NCBI GenBank assembly: GCA_021286765.1
Contig: JAJTBS010000001.1
Coordinates: 620,001-684,000 of the forward strand
Length of the DNA stretch: 64,000 nt
Reading direction: 5' to 3'
Origin: Holophagaceae bacterium
GTDB taxonomy: Bacteria; Acidobacteriota; Holophagae; Holophagales; Holophagaceae
Part shown: in pieces, positions 37,322 to 45,306 of the stretch
Position numbering within the stretch: the first letter of the stretch is position 1
Layout: every line of letters starts with the position of its first letter
Program-made: the position numbers and the translations under genes
Notes under the pieces: generated by a model
The model's input: only the letters and a program-made list of their open reading frames with translations
The model's database searches: none
What the model was told of the DNA's origin: nothing

Positions 37322-39034
37322 TCAGGGCCTCCCCGGTTCCTGGTAGGCCTGATCATGGACATCCATGACGGCGCGTCCCGAGGGGTCGGCCATCTTGGCG
37401 AAGGCAGCGTCCCAGCGCAGGGCGGTTTCCGTGCTGCAGGCCACGCTGCGCTCGTAGGGCACGCAGTTGACGGCGGTGGCGCTGGGGAAGTGGTGCTCGA
37501 AGAGCTGCCGGTAGAAGTAGGCCTCCTTGGTTTCCGGGGTCTTCACCGGGAAGCGTTCCGCCGCCCCGGCCATCATGCTGTCGCTGATCTCGCGCTCCGC
37601 CATGGCCTTGAGGGCGTTGATCCAGGCGTAGCCCACGCCGTCCGAGAACTGCTCCTTCTGGCGCCAGAGCACTTCGTCAGGGATGAAGCCGTCGAAGGCC
37701 TGGCGCAGGGGGAACTTCTCGATGGGCCGGGGCCGGTCGGCGTTCCGGGGCAGCTTCACCGCGGGATCCATGCGCATGGCCACGTCCAGGAACTCCCGGT
37801 CCAGGAAGGGGACGCGGGCCTCCACGCCCCAGGCGGCGCTGGACTTGTTGGCCCGGGCGCAGTCGTAGAGGTGCAGCTTCTGGAGCTTGCGCACGGTCTC
37901 AAAGTGCAGCTCGGGCCCATCCGGTGCCTTGTGGAAGTAGAGGTAGCCGCCGAAGATCTCGTCGGCCCCCTCCCCGGACAGCACCATCTTGATGCCCATG
38001 GCGCGGATCTTCCGCATCAGGAGATACATGGGCGTCGAGGCCCGGATGGTGGTCACATCGAAGGTCTCGATGTGGTGGATCACGTCCGGGAGGGCGTCCA
38101 GGCCCTCCTGCACCGTGAAGTGGATCTCATGGTGGATGGCGCCGATGTGCTCGGCCACCAGGCGGGCGGGAGCGAGATCCGGCGCGCCCTTCAGGCCGAT
38201 GGCGAAGGAGTGGATGCGCGGCCACCAGGCGGGGGCCGACCCGCCCTCCTCCACGCGGCCTTCCCGGTACTGGGCGGCGATGGCCGAGACGAGGGACGAG
38301 TCCACGCCACCGGAGATGAGCACGCCATAGGGCACGTCACACATGAGCTGCCGGCGGACGGCCGCCTCCAGCGCGGCGCGGAGGGCCCCGGGATCGTAGG
38401 GCGCTGAGGGGACATGGCCCGGCGCCGCCCAGTCGGGCTCGTAGTAGCGCTGGAAGCCCTTGTCGGCCTCATGACCGAGGAAGTAGTGCCCCGGTGGAAC
38501 CTCGCGGATGCGCTCGCAGGTGCCCACGAGGGCCTTCATCTCGGAGGCGACGTAGAGGTGGTCGTGGCGGTCCCAGCCCACGTAGAGGGGGATGACGCCG
38601 ATGGGATCCCGGGCGATGAGGTAGGTCTCGCGCTTGGGATCGTAGAGCACGAAGGCGAAGATCCCGTTCATGCGGTTGAGGAAGTCGCGGGGTTTGAGCT
38701 CATCGTAGAGGTAGAGGATCACCTCGCAGTCCGAGAGGGTCTGGAAGTCGTGGGTCTCCCGCAGGCCCTGGCGCAGCTCCTGGTGGTTGTAGATCTCGCC
38801 GTTCACCGCCAGCACCGTGCCCTGGAGGGTGTCGACGAGCGGCTGGGCGCCATGCTCCACATCCACGATGGAAAGGCGCTCATGGACGAGGATCGCGTGG
38901 TCATCGCTGAAGATGCCGCTCCAGTCCGGGCCCCGGTGCCGGATCTTGCGGGCCATGGCGAGCGCCTGCCGGCGCAGGTCGGCCAGGGGGGACTTGATGG
39001 GGTCCAGGTTGAGGATGCTGACGATGCCGCACAT
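37322..39034 (-). CDS. asnB: glutamine-hydrolysing asparagine synthetase
   Basis: A 570-residue enzyme that makes asparagine from aspartate, glutamine and ATP. The N-terminal glutaminase begins MCGIVSIL, whose Cys2 becomes the nucleophile. The synthetase domain has the pyrophosphate loop ISGGVDSSLV and LSGEGADEIFGGY. The C-terminal part has VPFLDREFLDVAM. Length fits the AsnB type. The start at 39034 is fixed by the Cys2 requirement. Its leader holds an Asn-rich peptide, an internal inverted repeat and a terminator just before the start, so expression is probably attenuated by charged tRNA-Asn. tdh is divergent. Confidence 0.96.
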   Translation of the reverse strand: MCGIVSILNLDPIKSPLADLRRQALAMARKIRHRGPDWSGIFSDDHAILVHERLSIVDVEHGAQPLVDTLQGTVLAVNGEIYNHQELRQGLRETHDFQTLSDCEVILYLYDELKPRDFLNRMNGIFAFVLYDPKRETYLIARDPIGVIPLYVGWDRHDHLYVASEMKALVGTCERIREVPPGHYFLGHEADKGFQRYYEPDWAAPGHVPSAPYDPGALRAALEAAVRRQLMCDVPYGVLISGGVDSSLVSAIAAQYREGRVEEGGSAPAWWPRIHSFAIGLKGAPDLAPARLVAEHIGAIHHEIHFTVQEGLDALPDVIHHIETFDVTTIRASTPMYLLMRKIRAMGIKMVLSGEGADEIFGGYLYFHKAPDGPELHFETVRKLQKLHLYDCARANKSSAAWGVEARVPFLDREFLDVAMRMDPAVKLPRNADRPRPIEKFPLRQAFDGFIPDEVLWRQKEQFSDGVGYAWINALKAMAEREISDSMMAGAAERFPVKTPETKEAYFYRQLFEHHFPSATAVNCVPYERSVACSTETALRWDAAFAKMADPSGRAVMDVHDQAYQEPGRP

Positions 39035-39043
39035 GGAGGCTCC

Positions 39044-39081
39044 AAAAAGAAAAAACCCCGATCCGCCTTCGCGAATCGGGG
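39044..39081 (-). terminator. intrinsic terminator in the asnB leader
   Basis: On the minus strand CCCCGAT (39081-39075) pairs with ATCGGGG (39062-39056); an inner CGC/GCG adds three pairs around a four-base loop. T6-C-T5 follows immediately (39055-39044). It ends ten bases before the asnB start codon, so it must be bypassed for asnB to be expressed. Confidence 0.88.
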
Positions 39082-39141
39082 TGGTCCGGGGTGTCAGGAA
39101 TCTTAGGAGAGACCCTTGCCGGCCCACGCGCGATTCGCGCG
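39070..39141 (-). promoter_or_regulatory. asnB attenuator: antiterminator and protector pairings
   Basis: CGATTCGCG at 39131-39139 is the exact complement of CGCGAATCG at 39070-39078. The latter lies in the 5' arm of the leader terminator, so their pairing would break that terminator. The first copy also lies in a local hairpin, CGCGCG-ATT-CGCGCG (39127-39141), that would keep it away. Ribosome position on the leader peptide could choose between the two states. Confidence 0.72.
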
Positions 39142-39189
39142 GGGGAGCCGATTGGTATTGCGGTTGAGCCGCAGGGGGGAGAGGGTCAT
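39103..39189 (-). CDS. asparagine leader peptide of asnB
   Basis: A 28-codon frame, MTLSPLRLNRNTNRLPRANR followed by eight more residues ending GKGLS, then TAA. Asn is at positions 9, 11, 13 and 19, by codons AAC, AAT, AAT and AAT. Four Asn in 28 codons, three within five, is unusual in so GC-rich a genome, where AAT is a rare choice. It starts about a dozen bases after the likely transcription start. A weak AGGCG precedes the ATG. Its stop lies 22 bases before the terminator stem. Role inferred: the sensor for Asn-tRNA supply. Too short for homology; comparison across related genomes would decide. Confidence 0.72.
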   Translation of the reverse strand: MTLSPLRLNRNTNRLPRANRAWAGKGLS

Positions 39190-39206
39190 GGGTCGCCTGA
39201 TAGAAC

Positions 39207-39234
39207 CTTATCGGTGCCTTTCACGGATCGTCAA
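39207..39234 (-). promoter_or_regulatory. candidate asnB promoter
   Basis: On the minus strand TTGACG (39234-39229) is followed after 16 bases by GATAAG (39212-39207), or after 18 by TAAGGT. Transcription would start just before the leader-peptide ATG at 39189, giving the short 5' end usual in attenuated operons. Confidence 0.55.
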
Positions 39235-39299
39235 GGTTGGATTGGCAAAAGTTGGTCCCGCTTGCGCTTGATGATGAAATGGTCCGGTTGGAGGCACCG

Positions 39300-40331
39300 A
39301 TGAAAGCCCTGTTGAAGACCAAGCGCGAGGAAGGCATCTGGATGGGGGAGGTCCCCATGCCGGAGGTGGGACCCAATGACGTGCTGATCCGCGTCCACAA
39401 GAGCGCCATCTGCGGCACCGACGTCCACATCTACAACTGGGACGAGTGGGCCCAGAAGACCATCCCCGTGCCCATGGTGGTGGGCCATGAATACGTCGGG
39501 GTCATCGAGCGCGTGGGCACCGAGGTGGAAGGCTACAGCGTCGGCGACCGCGTCAGCGGCGAAGGCCACATCACCTGCGGCCACTGCCGCAACTGCCGGG
39601 CAGGCAAGCGCCACCTCTGCCGCAACACCTTCGGGGTGGGCGTGAACCGCACGGGCTCCTTCGCCGAGTACCTCTCCATCCCCGCCTTCAACGTGTTCAA
39701 GGTGCCCGACAACGTGCCCGACGTCGTGGCCGCCATCTTCGATCCCTACGGCAATGCCGCCCACACGGCCCTCAGCTTTGATCTGGTGGGCGAGGACGTG
39801 CTGATCACGGGCGCCGGCCCCATCGGCATCATGGCCGTGGCCATCGCCAAGCACGTGGGCGCCCGCCATGTCGTCATCACGGATGTGAATGAATACCGCC
39901 TGGAGCTGGCCCGGAAGATGGGTGCCACCGTGGCCGTGAACCCCATGAAGAAGATCCTCCCCGAGGTCATGAAGGACCTGGGCATGACCGAGGGCTTCGA
40001 CGTGGGCCTGGAGATGAGCGGCAACCGCAATGCATTCGAATCCATGCTGGAGGCCATGCACCACGGCGGTCGCATCGCCCTGCTCGGCATCCTGCCCGGC
40101 GACTGCGCCGTGGACTGGAGCCAGGTGATCTTCAAGGGGCTCATCCTGAAGGGCATCTACGGCCGGGAGATGTTCGAGACCTGGTACAAGATGGCCGCCA
40201 TGGTGCAGAGCGGGCTGGACATCACGCCCGTCATCACGCACCACTACGGCATCGACGACTTCCAGAAGGGCTTCGACGCCATGCGCAGCGGGCAGAGCGG
40301 CAAGGTGATCCTGGACTGGGGTGTGAAGTAG
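39300..40331 (+). CDS. tdh: L-threonine 3-dehydrogenase
   Basis: A 343-residue zinc medium-chain dehydrogenase that oxidises threonine to 2-amino-3-ketobutyrate with NAD+. The catalytic zinc ligands begin with C in [16 protein letters not shown] and continue with GHEYVG. The structural zinc site has the four Cys of [15 protein letters not shown]. The NAD fold has [12 protein letters not shown]. These residues, especially [10 protein letters not shown], are specific to Tdh. GGAGG at 39290-39294 fixes the ATG at 39300. It completes the pathway with kbl 4 kb upstream. It is divergent from asnB, and a 14-bp hairpin follows. Confidence 0.96.
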   Translation: MKALLKTKREEGIWMGEVPMPEVGPNDVLIRVHKSAICGTDVHIYNWDEWAQKTIPVPMVVGHEYVGVIERVGTEVEGYSVGDRVSGEGHITCGHCRNCRAGKRHLCRNTFGVGVNRTGSFAEYLSIPAFNVFKVPDNVPDVVAAIFDPYGNAAHTALSFDLVGEDVLITGAGPIGIMAVAIAKHVGARHVVITDVNEYRLELARKMGATVAVNPMKKILPEVMKDLGMTEGFDVGLEMSGNRNAFESMLEAMHHGGRIALLGILPGDCAVDWSQVIFKGLILKGIYGREMFETWYKMAAMVQSGLDITPVITHHYGIDDFQKGFDAMRSGQSGKVILDWGVK

Positions 40332-40356
40332 GCCTTCCGTCCCCAGGCTTGAATCC

Positions 40357-40387
40357 GCAGGAGGGGCGCCCATGGCGCCCCTCCTGC
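40357..40387. terminator. 14-bp perfect hairpin between convergent genes
   Basis: GCAGGAGGGGCGCC (40357-40370) pairs exactly with GGCGCCCCTCCTGC (40374-40387) around a CAT loop. No strong T run follows on either strand, so it may act by stability alone or with Rho. It separates tdh from the next lipoprotein gene. Confidence 0.7.
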
Positions 40388-40422
40388 CTTGAGGCAAGGC
40401 GCGATCCCCCTGAGTCCGATGG

Positions 40423-41058
40423 CTACCGGATGGGCTGGGGCTGCGGGATGGGGGGGAAGGCGCTCTCGCTCAGGGGCGCCCCATCCTTGATGAGGATGTC
40501 GGCGGCCATGCCCTCCCCGCCGGGCTGAAGGTCCGTGCCGAGGCAGAGCAGGTAGTAGCCGTCGAGCTTGGTGTTGAACTTTTGTCTCGCCGGGCCCCGC
40601 TTGACGGGCACGTCCTCGATGGGCCGGGTGACGTAGGGCCGGTAGAGGAAAGGGTGCCCCCAGGGGGTTTCCGGCAGCTGGTCGAGGTATTCGGGAACCA
40701 GCTCCCCCAGGGCCACGGGATACTCGCTGCGCTTGGAACGGTAGCGGATCAGGGCGTCGGTGACTCGCTTCATGGCCGCGCGAACCTGCTTCTGGCGGTC
40801 GGCGATGTCCCGGTTCACGAAGGCCTCGATGAGGTAGAGGTCCCGCTTGGCCTGCTGGGCGGCCTCAGATTCGGGGTAGCGCTCGGTCAGCTGTTTCATC
40901 ATGGCCCGGGCCTCAAGGCTCCGGCCCTCGAGGTTGAGCTTTCGGGCCTCTTCGTAGAGGTTGGCCGGCAGCCTGGGGTCCTCGGAGCTGCACCCGGCCG
41001 CCAGCAGCAGGAGGGCCAGGGCAGGGGCGAAGCGGCGGTGGCGCATGGTCCGAACCAT
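40423..41058 (-). CDS. lipoprotein with TPR-like and GspG-like parts
   Basis: A 211-residue lipoprotein; the lipobox AAGC gives the acceptor Cys at about residue 23. Residues 30-80 look like a TPR-type helical pair (ANLYEEARKLNLEGRSLEARAMMKQLTERYPES). The C-terminal part, VTDALIRYRSKRSEYPVALGELVPEYLDQLPETPWGHPFLY then DGYYLLCLGTD, matches the soluble head of type II secretion major pseudopilins, without their N-terminal helix. It may be an envelope protein reusing that head. Two ATGs (41058, 41046) are possible starts. It is divergent from udk. Confidence 0.72.
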   Translation of the reverse strand: MVRTMRHRRFAPALALLLLAAGCSSEDPRLPANLYEEARKLNLEGRSLEARAMMKQLTERYPESEAAQQAKRDLYLIEAFVNRDIADRQKQVRAAMKRVTDALIRYRSKRSEYPVALGELVPEYLDQLPETPWGHPFLYRPYVTRPIEDVPVKRGPARQKFNTKLDGYYLLCLGTDLQPGGEGMAADILIKDGAPLSESAFPPIPQPQPIR

Positions 41059-41108
41059 AGCAGAGCCTGGGCCCGGCTTGAAGTAGCATGGAAGCCAAGG
41101 GGGGCACC

Positions 41109-41762
41109 ATGACGGACAGGCCGATGCTGGTGGGCATCGTTGGGGGGTCCGGCAGCGGCAAGACCTCCGTGGCGGCGGAACTCGTCAAGCGCCTGCGGGA
41201 GCAGGGGATCGCCGCCATGTTGCAGGACATGGATGCCTACTACGCCCCGCTGGAGGTGGTGAAGGGGCGCTTCGACGGCAGGCCTGTGAACTGGGACCAT
41301 CCTCACGCCTTCGATCTGGAGCTGATGGCCGCCCACCTGTCCGCCCTGCACCGGGGGGAGCCCATCCGCAAGCCCCGGTACGACTTCACCCTGTCGGACC
41401 GCACGGGCTGGGAGGAGCCAATTCCGCCGGGCCAGGTCGTCATCCTGGAGGGCCTGCTGCTCTTCGCGCTGCAGGAACTCCGGGAGCTGTTGGATGTGAA
41501 GGTCTTCGTGGACACGGACGCCGACATCCGGATCCTCCGCCGCATCCGGCGGGACACCCGCGAGCGGGGGCGGAGCCTGGAGAGCGTCATGGACCAGTAC
41601 GAGAACAGCGTGCGGCCCATGCACCTGGAGTTCGTCGAACCCAGCAAGCGCTGGGCCGACCTGATCGTCCCCACGGGTGTGGAGAACCGCACGGCCCTGG
41701 ACATCATCACCCACCACATCTGCAGCCGGGTGTTGAACCGGGAGGGGCTCTCCCGTGTTTGA
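41109..41762 (+). CDS. udk: uridine kinase
   Basis: A 217-residue P-loop kinase of the uridine/phosphoribulokinase fold that phosphorylates uridine and cytidine in pyrimidine salvage. Walker A is GIVGGSGSGKTSVA. Other uridine kinase blocks are DMDAYYAPL, NWDHPHAFDLELM, KPRYDFTLSDRT and VVILEGLLLF, with DTDADIRILRRIRRD near the lid. The ATG at 41109 follows a purine-rich stretch. Its end overlaps the next gene by eight bases. Together with the rhodanese and Nudix genes it forms a small coupled operon. Confidence 0.93.
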   Translation: MTDRPMLVGIVGGSGSGKTSVAAELVKRLREQGIAAMLQDMDAYYAPLEVVKGRFDGRPVNWDHPHAFDLELMAAHLSALHRGEPIRKPRYDFTLSDRTGWEEPIPPGQVVILEGLLLFALQELRELLDVKVFVDTDADIRILRRIRRDTRERGRSLESVMDQYENSVRPMHLEFVEPSKRWADLIVPTGVENRTALDIITHHICSRVLNREGLSRV

Positions 41763-42075
41763 GGCCGGTCCCCACCTCGATCCAGCCGCCTTCCGGGCCC
41801 TGGATCCCACCTCCGTGCAGATCCTCGATGTTCGGGAGGCCTGGGAATACGACCGGGCCCACCTGCCCGGGGCGCAGCTCATCCCCCTGGGCGAACTGGT
41901 GGATCGCGTCGGGGAGCTCGATCCAAGCCGCCCCCTGGCCGCCTACTGCCACCATGGCATGCGCAGCCTGCAGGCCCTGAGGTTTCTCAAGAGCGTGGGA
42001 TTCTCGGACCTGGCCCACCTTGCGGGCGGCATTGATGCCTACAGCCGGATGGATCCCTCGGTGCCGAGATACTGA
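41755..42075 (+). CDS. single-domain rhodanese
   Basis: A 106-residue cytoplasmic rhodanese (GlpE-like size). SVQILDVREAWEYDRAHLPGAQLIPLGEL is the typical first half; the active-site loop is YCHHGMRS with the persulfide Cys. It ends with LAGGIDAYSRMDPSVPRY. The start is a GTG inside the udk end, and its stop shares one base with the Nudix start (TGATG), so translation of all three is coupled. Its sulfur acceptor is unknown. Confidence 0.9.
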   Translation: MFEAGPHLDPAAFRALDPTSVQILDVREAWEYDRAHLPGAQLIPLGELVDRVGELDPSRPLAAYCHHGMRSLQALRFLKSVGFSDLAHLAGGIDAYSRMDPSVPRY

Positions 42076-42680
42076 TGAGATTGCTTCACGCCCAACCTGT
42101 GGGATTCGACCCGGCGGTGCCCTGGATCCAGGAATCCGAAAGCGTGCGGCAGGATTCCCGCCTCTTCCGCCAGATCGTGGCCCTGCGGCGGAGCCCCCAC
42201 ACGGGCCGGGAGCATGCCTTCTACCGCCTCCAGGGCCCGGACTGGGTCAACGTGGTGGCCTTCACCCGGACTGGCGAGCTCCTGGTGGTCGAGCAGTTCC
42301 GCCACGGCATCGACGCGGCGACCCTGGAGATTCCCGGCGGCGGCTGCGATGCGGGCGAGAGCCCCGAAGCTGCGGCCAGGCGGGAGCTCCGGGAGGAGAC
42401 CGGTTTCGTGTCCGAGCAGTGGGTCGCCCTGGGCGCCTGCACCCCCAATCCCGCCACCCAGAACAACCGCTGCCACACCTTCCTGGCCCTGGACTGCGAT
42501 CCGGATGGCGGCCTTGAGCTGGATCCCGCCGAGGAGCTCCAGGTCTGGGCCTGCCCCTGGGCGGAATGGCAGGCCCTCCTGCGGAGCGGTGCGATCCACC
42601 ATGCCCTGGTGCTGAGCGCCTTCCAGTTCCTGGGCCTCTGGGACGGCTGGCCCGACCTGCTCCGCCGGCTGGAGGCTTGA
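42075..42680 (+). CDS. Nudix hydrolase (ADP-ribose pyrophosphatase-like)
   Basis: A 201-residue Nudix protein. The Nudix box is clear: GGGCDAGESPEAAARRELREETGF, split here only by normal spacing, with Gly, Glu and REL-x-EE-x-G residues all in place. The preceding LLVVEQFRHGIDAATLEIPGG is the pattern of ADP-ribose pyrophosphatase-type members (VxQYRxxxxxxxxElPaG). It probably clears ADP-ribose or another nucleoside diphosphate derivative. It starts on the base after the rhodanese stop begins (TGATG). Confidence 0.88.
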   Translation: MRLLHAQPVGFDPAVPWIQESESVRQDSRLFRQIVALRRSPHTGREHAFYRLQGPDWVNVVAFTRTGELLVVEQFRHGIDAATLEIPGGGCDAGESPEAAARRELREETGFVSEQWVALGACTPNPATQNNRCHTFLALDCDPDGGLELDPAEELQVWACPWAEWQALLRSGAIHHALVLSAFQFLGLWDGWPDLLRRLEA

Positions 42681-42681
42681 C

Positions 42682-43749
42682 GTGATCCGCTCGACGACTT
42701 GCCTGCTCGTCTCCCCCCTCCTGGTGGCGCAGGCGCCCATGCCGGCCATTCCCCCCTGCCAGATCGGGGGCGCCCCGAATGCCCGCTTCGAAGCCGAGCT
42801 GGATGCCGCGGTGCAGTCCCTGGCCGCCCGGGATCGCAAGGCCTTCTTCAAGGCCCTGCGTGCCAAGCAGCGGGAGCTGCAGCAGCGCATCTTCGAGGTG
42901 GAACGGGGCCTCCAGCAGGCCCAGTCCCTCCGGAACACCCTGGAGCGGGAAGGCTCCGCGAACCTGCCCCAGGCCCAGGCCCTCGTGGAGGGGCAGGCCC
43001 GGATGCTGGCGGAGTTCCGCGAGATGGACAAGGTCATCGCCCGCCGGCGCTGGGAGGATGACCCCCTGAAGCTGGATGCCGACGAGCTCAAGGTGGACCT
43101 ATACGGGGGATTCCAGTTCTCCAGCCTCTTCAGCGAGCAGGATCAGAAGGGATCCTTCTTCTCCAAGTCCCGCCCCTTCGTGGCCCTGGACATCCGCCAG
43201 ACCTTCCGGCGTCCTGCCCAGGACACCTGGTGGGAGGTGTTCAGCACCCTGGCCTTCCAGTCCTCCAGCTTTGAGACCTCGGAGACCCTCAATGTCATCA
43301 CCTCGAGCGGACATTTCCGCGGAGAGGTGGGCCTCTGGTGGATGAAGGCCCTGACCGAGCGGGTGAGCTGGGGCGTGGTGGGTTCCGCCGGCGTGGTGGG
43401 CTTCAGCCAGCCCGTGAACCAGGCCGACCTCAACGCCACTTCCCGGGATGAGTTCCGGAACCGCTTCAAGGTGGGCGTCACCACCCGTCAGGAGGAGGGG
43501 GCCTTCAAGGGGTCCTTCGCCGAGTGGTCCTACCTCCGGGACCCCTTGTTCCGCTGCCAGGACCGGATCTACATGCGGGGCCGGGTGGTGCTCACGCAGT
43601 TCGGCTCCCAGGGGGCCAGCGGGGATTTCTACATGGAGGGCTCCGTTAACAAGGGCGCCCGCGGCAAGGACGAGGCCGTGATGCTGGTGGGCTTCCGCCT
43701 CAGCACCGTGGCCTTCTTCCGCAGCCTCGGCGGCGGCGCCAAGCCTTGA
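42682..43749 (+). CDS. exported beta-rich protein, unknown
   Basis: A 355-residue protein with a signal peptide (STTCLLVSPLLVAQA). Residues 35-115 are a likely coiled coil (AKQRELQQRIFEVERGLQQAQSLRNTL). From about 130 on, it has alternating amphipathic strands (VDLYGGFQFSSLF, PFVALDIRQTF, WEVFSTLAFQSSSF, FRGEVGLWWMKAL, SWGVVGSAGVVGF) ending in a Phe-rich strand, AVMLVGFRLSTVAFF. That fits an outer-membrane beta barrel, though I know no family name. The start is a GTG two bases after the Nudix stop. Confidence 0.68.
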   Translation: MIRSTTCLLVSPLLVAQAPMPAIPPCQIGGAPNARFEAELDAAVQSLAARDRKAFFKALRAKQRELQQRIFEVERGLQQAQSLRNTLEREGSANLPQAQALVEGQARMLAEFREMDKVIARRRWEDDPLKLDADELKVDLYGGFQFSSLFSEQDQKGSFFSKSRPFVALDIRQTFRRPAQDTWWEVFSTLAFQSSSFETSETLNVITSSGHFRGEVGLWWMKALTERVSWGVVGSAGVVGFSQPVNQADLNATSRDEFRNRFKVGVTTRQEEGAFKGSFAEWSYLRDPLFRCQDRIYMRGRVVLTQFGSQGASGDFYMEGSVNKGARGKDEAVMLVGFRLSTVAFFRSLGGGAKP

Positions 43750-43804
43750 GTCCATGCGGGTTTAGGCGCTAGTCTGGAGCCTGGATCCAACTGAGGAGCG
43801 CCCC

Positions 43805-44302
43805 ATGGCCAGCGAATGTTCCTTCGATGTCGTGTGCAAGGTGGACCTGGACGAGGTCAAGAACGCCGTCTCCCAGGCCATGAAGGAGATCGGGCAGCGC
43901 TACGACTTCAAGGGTTCGGTCTCGAAGATCGAGCTGAAGGACGACAAGGTGCTCGTCCTTACCAGTGACGACGAAGTGAAGCTCAAGGCCGTCATCGACG
44001 TGCTGCAGACCAAGCTCCACAAGCGTGGCGTCAGCATCCGCAGCATGAGCTACGGGAAGCTTGAACCTGCGGCGAAAGGCACCGTGCGCCAGGAGGTGAC
44101 CATCCAGCAGGGCATCCCCGTGGAGAAGGCCAAGGGGCTCATCAAGGCCATCAAGGATTCGAAGATCAAGGTGCAGGCCAGCATCCAGGGCGACCAGCTG
44201 CGGGTGAGCGGCAAGAGCCGCGACGACCTGCAGGAGGTCATCGCCCTCTTCAAGAAGGACGACCATGGCCTGGACCTGCAGTTCACCAACTACCGCGGCT
44301 GA
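43805..44302 (+). CDS. YajQ-family nucleotide-binding protein
   Basis: A 165-residue YajQ-family protein. It opens with [35 protein letters not shown] and has [49 protein letters not shown], all family hallmarks. Members bind nucleotides, and some bind cyclic-di-GMP and act with transcription factors in pathogens. With the PilZ protein in this window, c-di-GMP signalling is plausible, but binding is not shown by sequence. GGAG precedes the ATG. The polyprenyl synthase starts four bases after it. Confidence 0.94.
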   Translation: MASECSFDVVCKVDLDEVKNAVSQAMKEIGQRYDFKGSVSKIELKDDKVLVLTSDDEVKLKAVIDVLQTKLHKRGVSIRSMSYGKLEPAAKGTVRQEVTIQQGIPVEKAKGLIKAIKDSKIKVQASIQGDQLRVSGKSRDDLQEVIALFKKDDHGLDLQFTNYRG

Positions 44303-44306
44303 GCTG

Positions 44307-45302
44307 ATGTCTCGACTGGACCTCGCCCACTACTTCCTTCCCATCGCGCCCAAGCTGGCCGGCGTGGAGGCGGAGCTGCAGCGCATTCTGCAGAGCGACG
44401 TGGAGGTGGTCCAGAAGCTGGCGGATCATGTGCGCGGCGGGCAGGGCAAGCGCCTGCGGCCGGCCCTGGTGATGCTCTCATCCCGGTTCTGCGGCGTGCA
44501 GAATGAGGATGACGTCCGCTTCGGGGCCGTGTTCGAGCTGATCCACACAGCCACCCTGGTGCACGACGACGTGATCGACCATGCCCAGCTCCGCCGCGGC
44601 AAGCCGACCCTCAACCGCCTCTGGGGCAACACCCTCACGGTGCTCTTCGGCGACGTGCTGTATCTGGTGGCCATGGGCGAGGCCATCGCCTGCCGCAACT
44701 GGCGGATGATGGAAATTTTCGTGGAAGTCACCACCCGCATGATCGAGGGCGAGCTCATCCAGAACGACGTGCTCTTTAAGCTTGATACCAGCCGGAAGGA
44801 CTACTTCGACATCCAGGAGCGGAAGACCGCGCTGCTGTTCAGCGGCTGCACCGAGACCGGCGCCGTGCTCACGGGCCGGAACGAGGCTGACTGCCGGGCC
44901 ATGCGCGGCTACGGGTTGGAAGTGGGCCGGGCCTTCCAGCTCATCGACGACTTGCTGGACTACACCGCCACCAGCGCCCAGCTGGGCAAGCCGGCCTTCA
45001 GCGACCTGCGCGAAGGGAAGCTCACCCTGCCCATGCTCACCCTTCTGGAGAAGGCACCGGACGAAGTGCGCCCCCTGATCCGCACCATCTGGGACCGGGG
45101 CGAGGAAGTCCCCATTCCCGAGGCGGAGGAAATCAAGCTTCGCGCCCTCATCCAGAAGCATGATGCCCTGGCCGAGACCCGGGCGCTGGCCCTGCAGGCC
45201 TCGGGCAATGCCGTGAACCACGTGGTGGGCCTGCAAGGCGATCCCGCCACCGGCGACCTGCTGAAGGAGATCCCGGAAGCGCTGCTCTCGCGGAGCATGT
45301 AG
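44307..45302 (+). CDS. polyprenyl synthetase (trans-isoprenyl diphosphate synthase)
   Basis: A 331-residue long-chain prenyl diphosphate synthase. The first aspartate-rich motif is LVHDDVIDHAQLRRG (DDxxD), the second is LIDDLLDYT (DDxxD), with the chain-binding GGQGKRLRP upstream. It likely makes the side chain of a quinone (hexa- to octaprenyl). The ATG at 44307 follows the YajQ stop by four bases. Chain length cannot be read reliably. A UbiA-type transferase at 60.4 kb could use the product, but they are far apart. Confidence 0.93.
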   Translation: MSRLDLAHYFLPIAPKLAGVEAELQRILQSDVEVVQKLADHVRGGQGKRLRPALVMLSSRFCGVQNEDDVRFGAVFELIHTATLVHDDVIDHAQLRRGKPTLNRLWGNTLTVLFGDVLYLVAMGEAIACRNWRMMEIFVEVTTRMIEGELIQNDVLFKLDTSRKDYFDIQERKTALLFSGCTETGAVLTGRNEADCRAMRGYGLEVGRAFQLIDDLLDYTATSAQLGKPAFSDLREGKLTLPMLTLLEKAPDEVRPLIRTIWDRGEEVPIPEAEEIKLRALIQKHDALAETRALALQASGNAVNHVVGLQGDPATGDLLKEIPEALLSRSM

Positions 45303-45306
45303 CGGC

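Noticed and set aside
39035-39234. T-box riboswitch upstream of asnB
   Set aside because: No T-box core sequence and no specifier stem; the leader peptide and pairing explain the region better.
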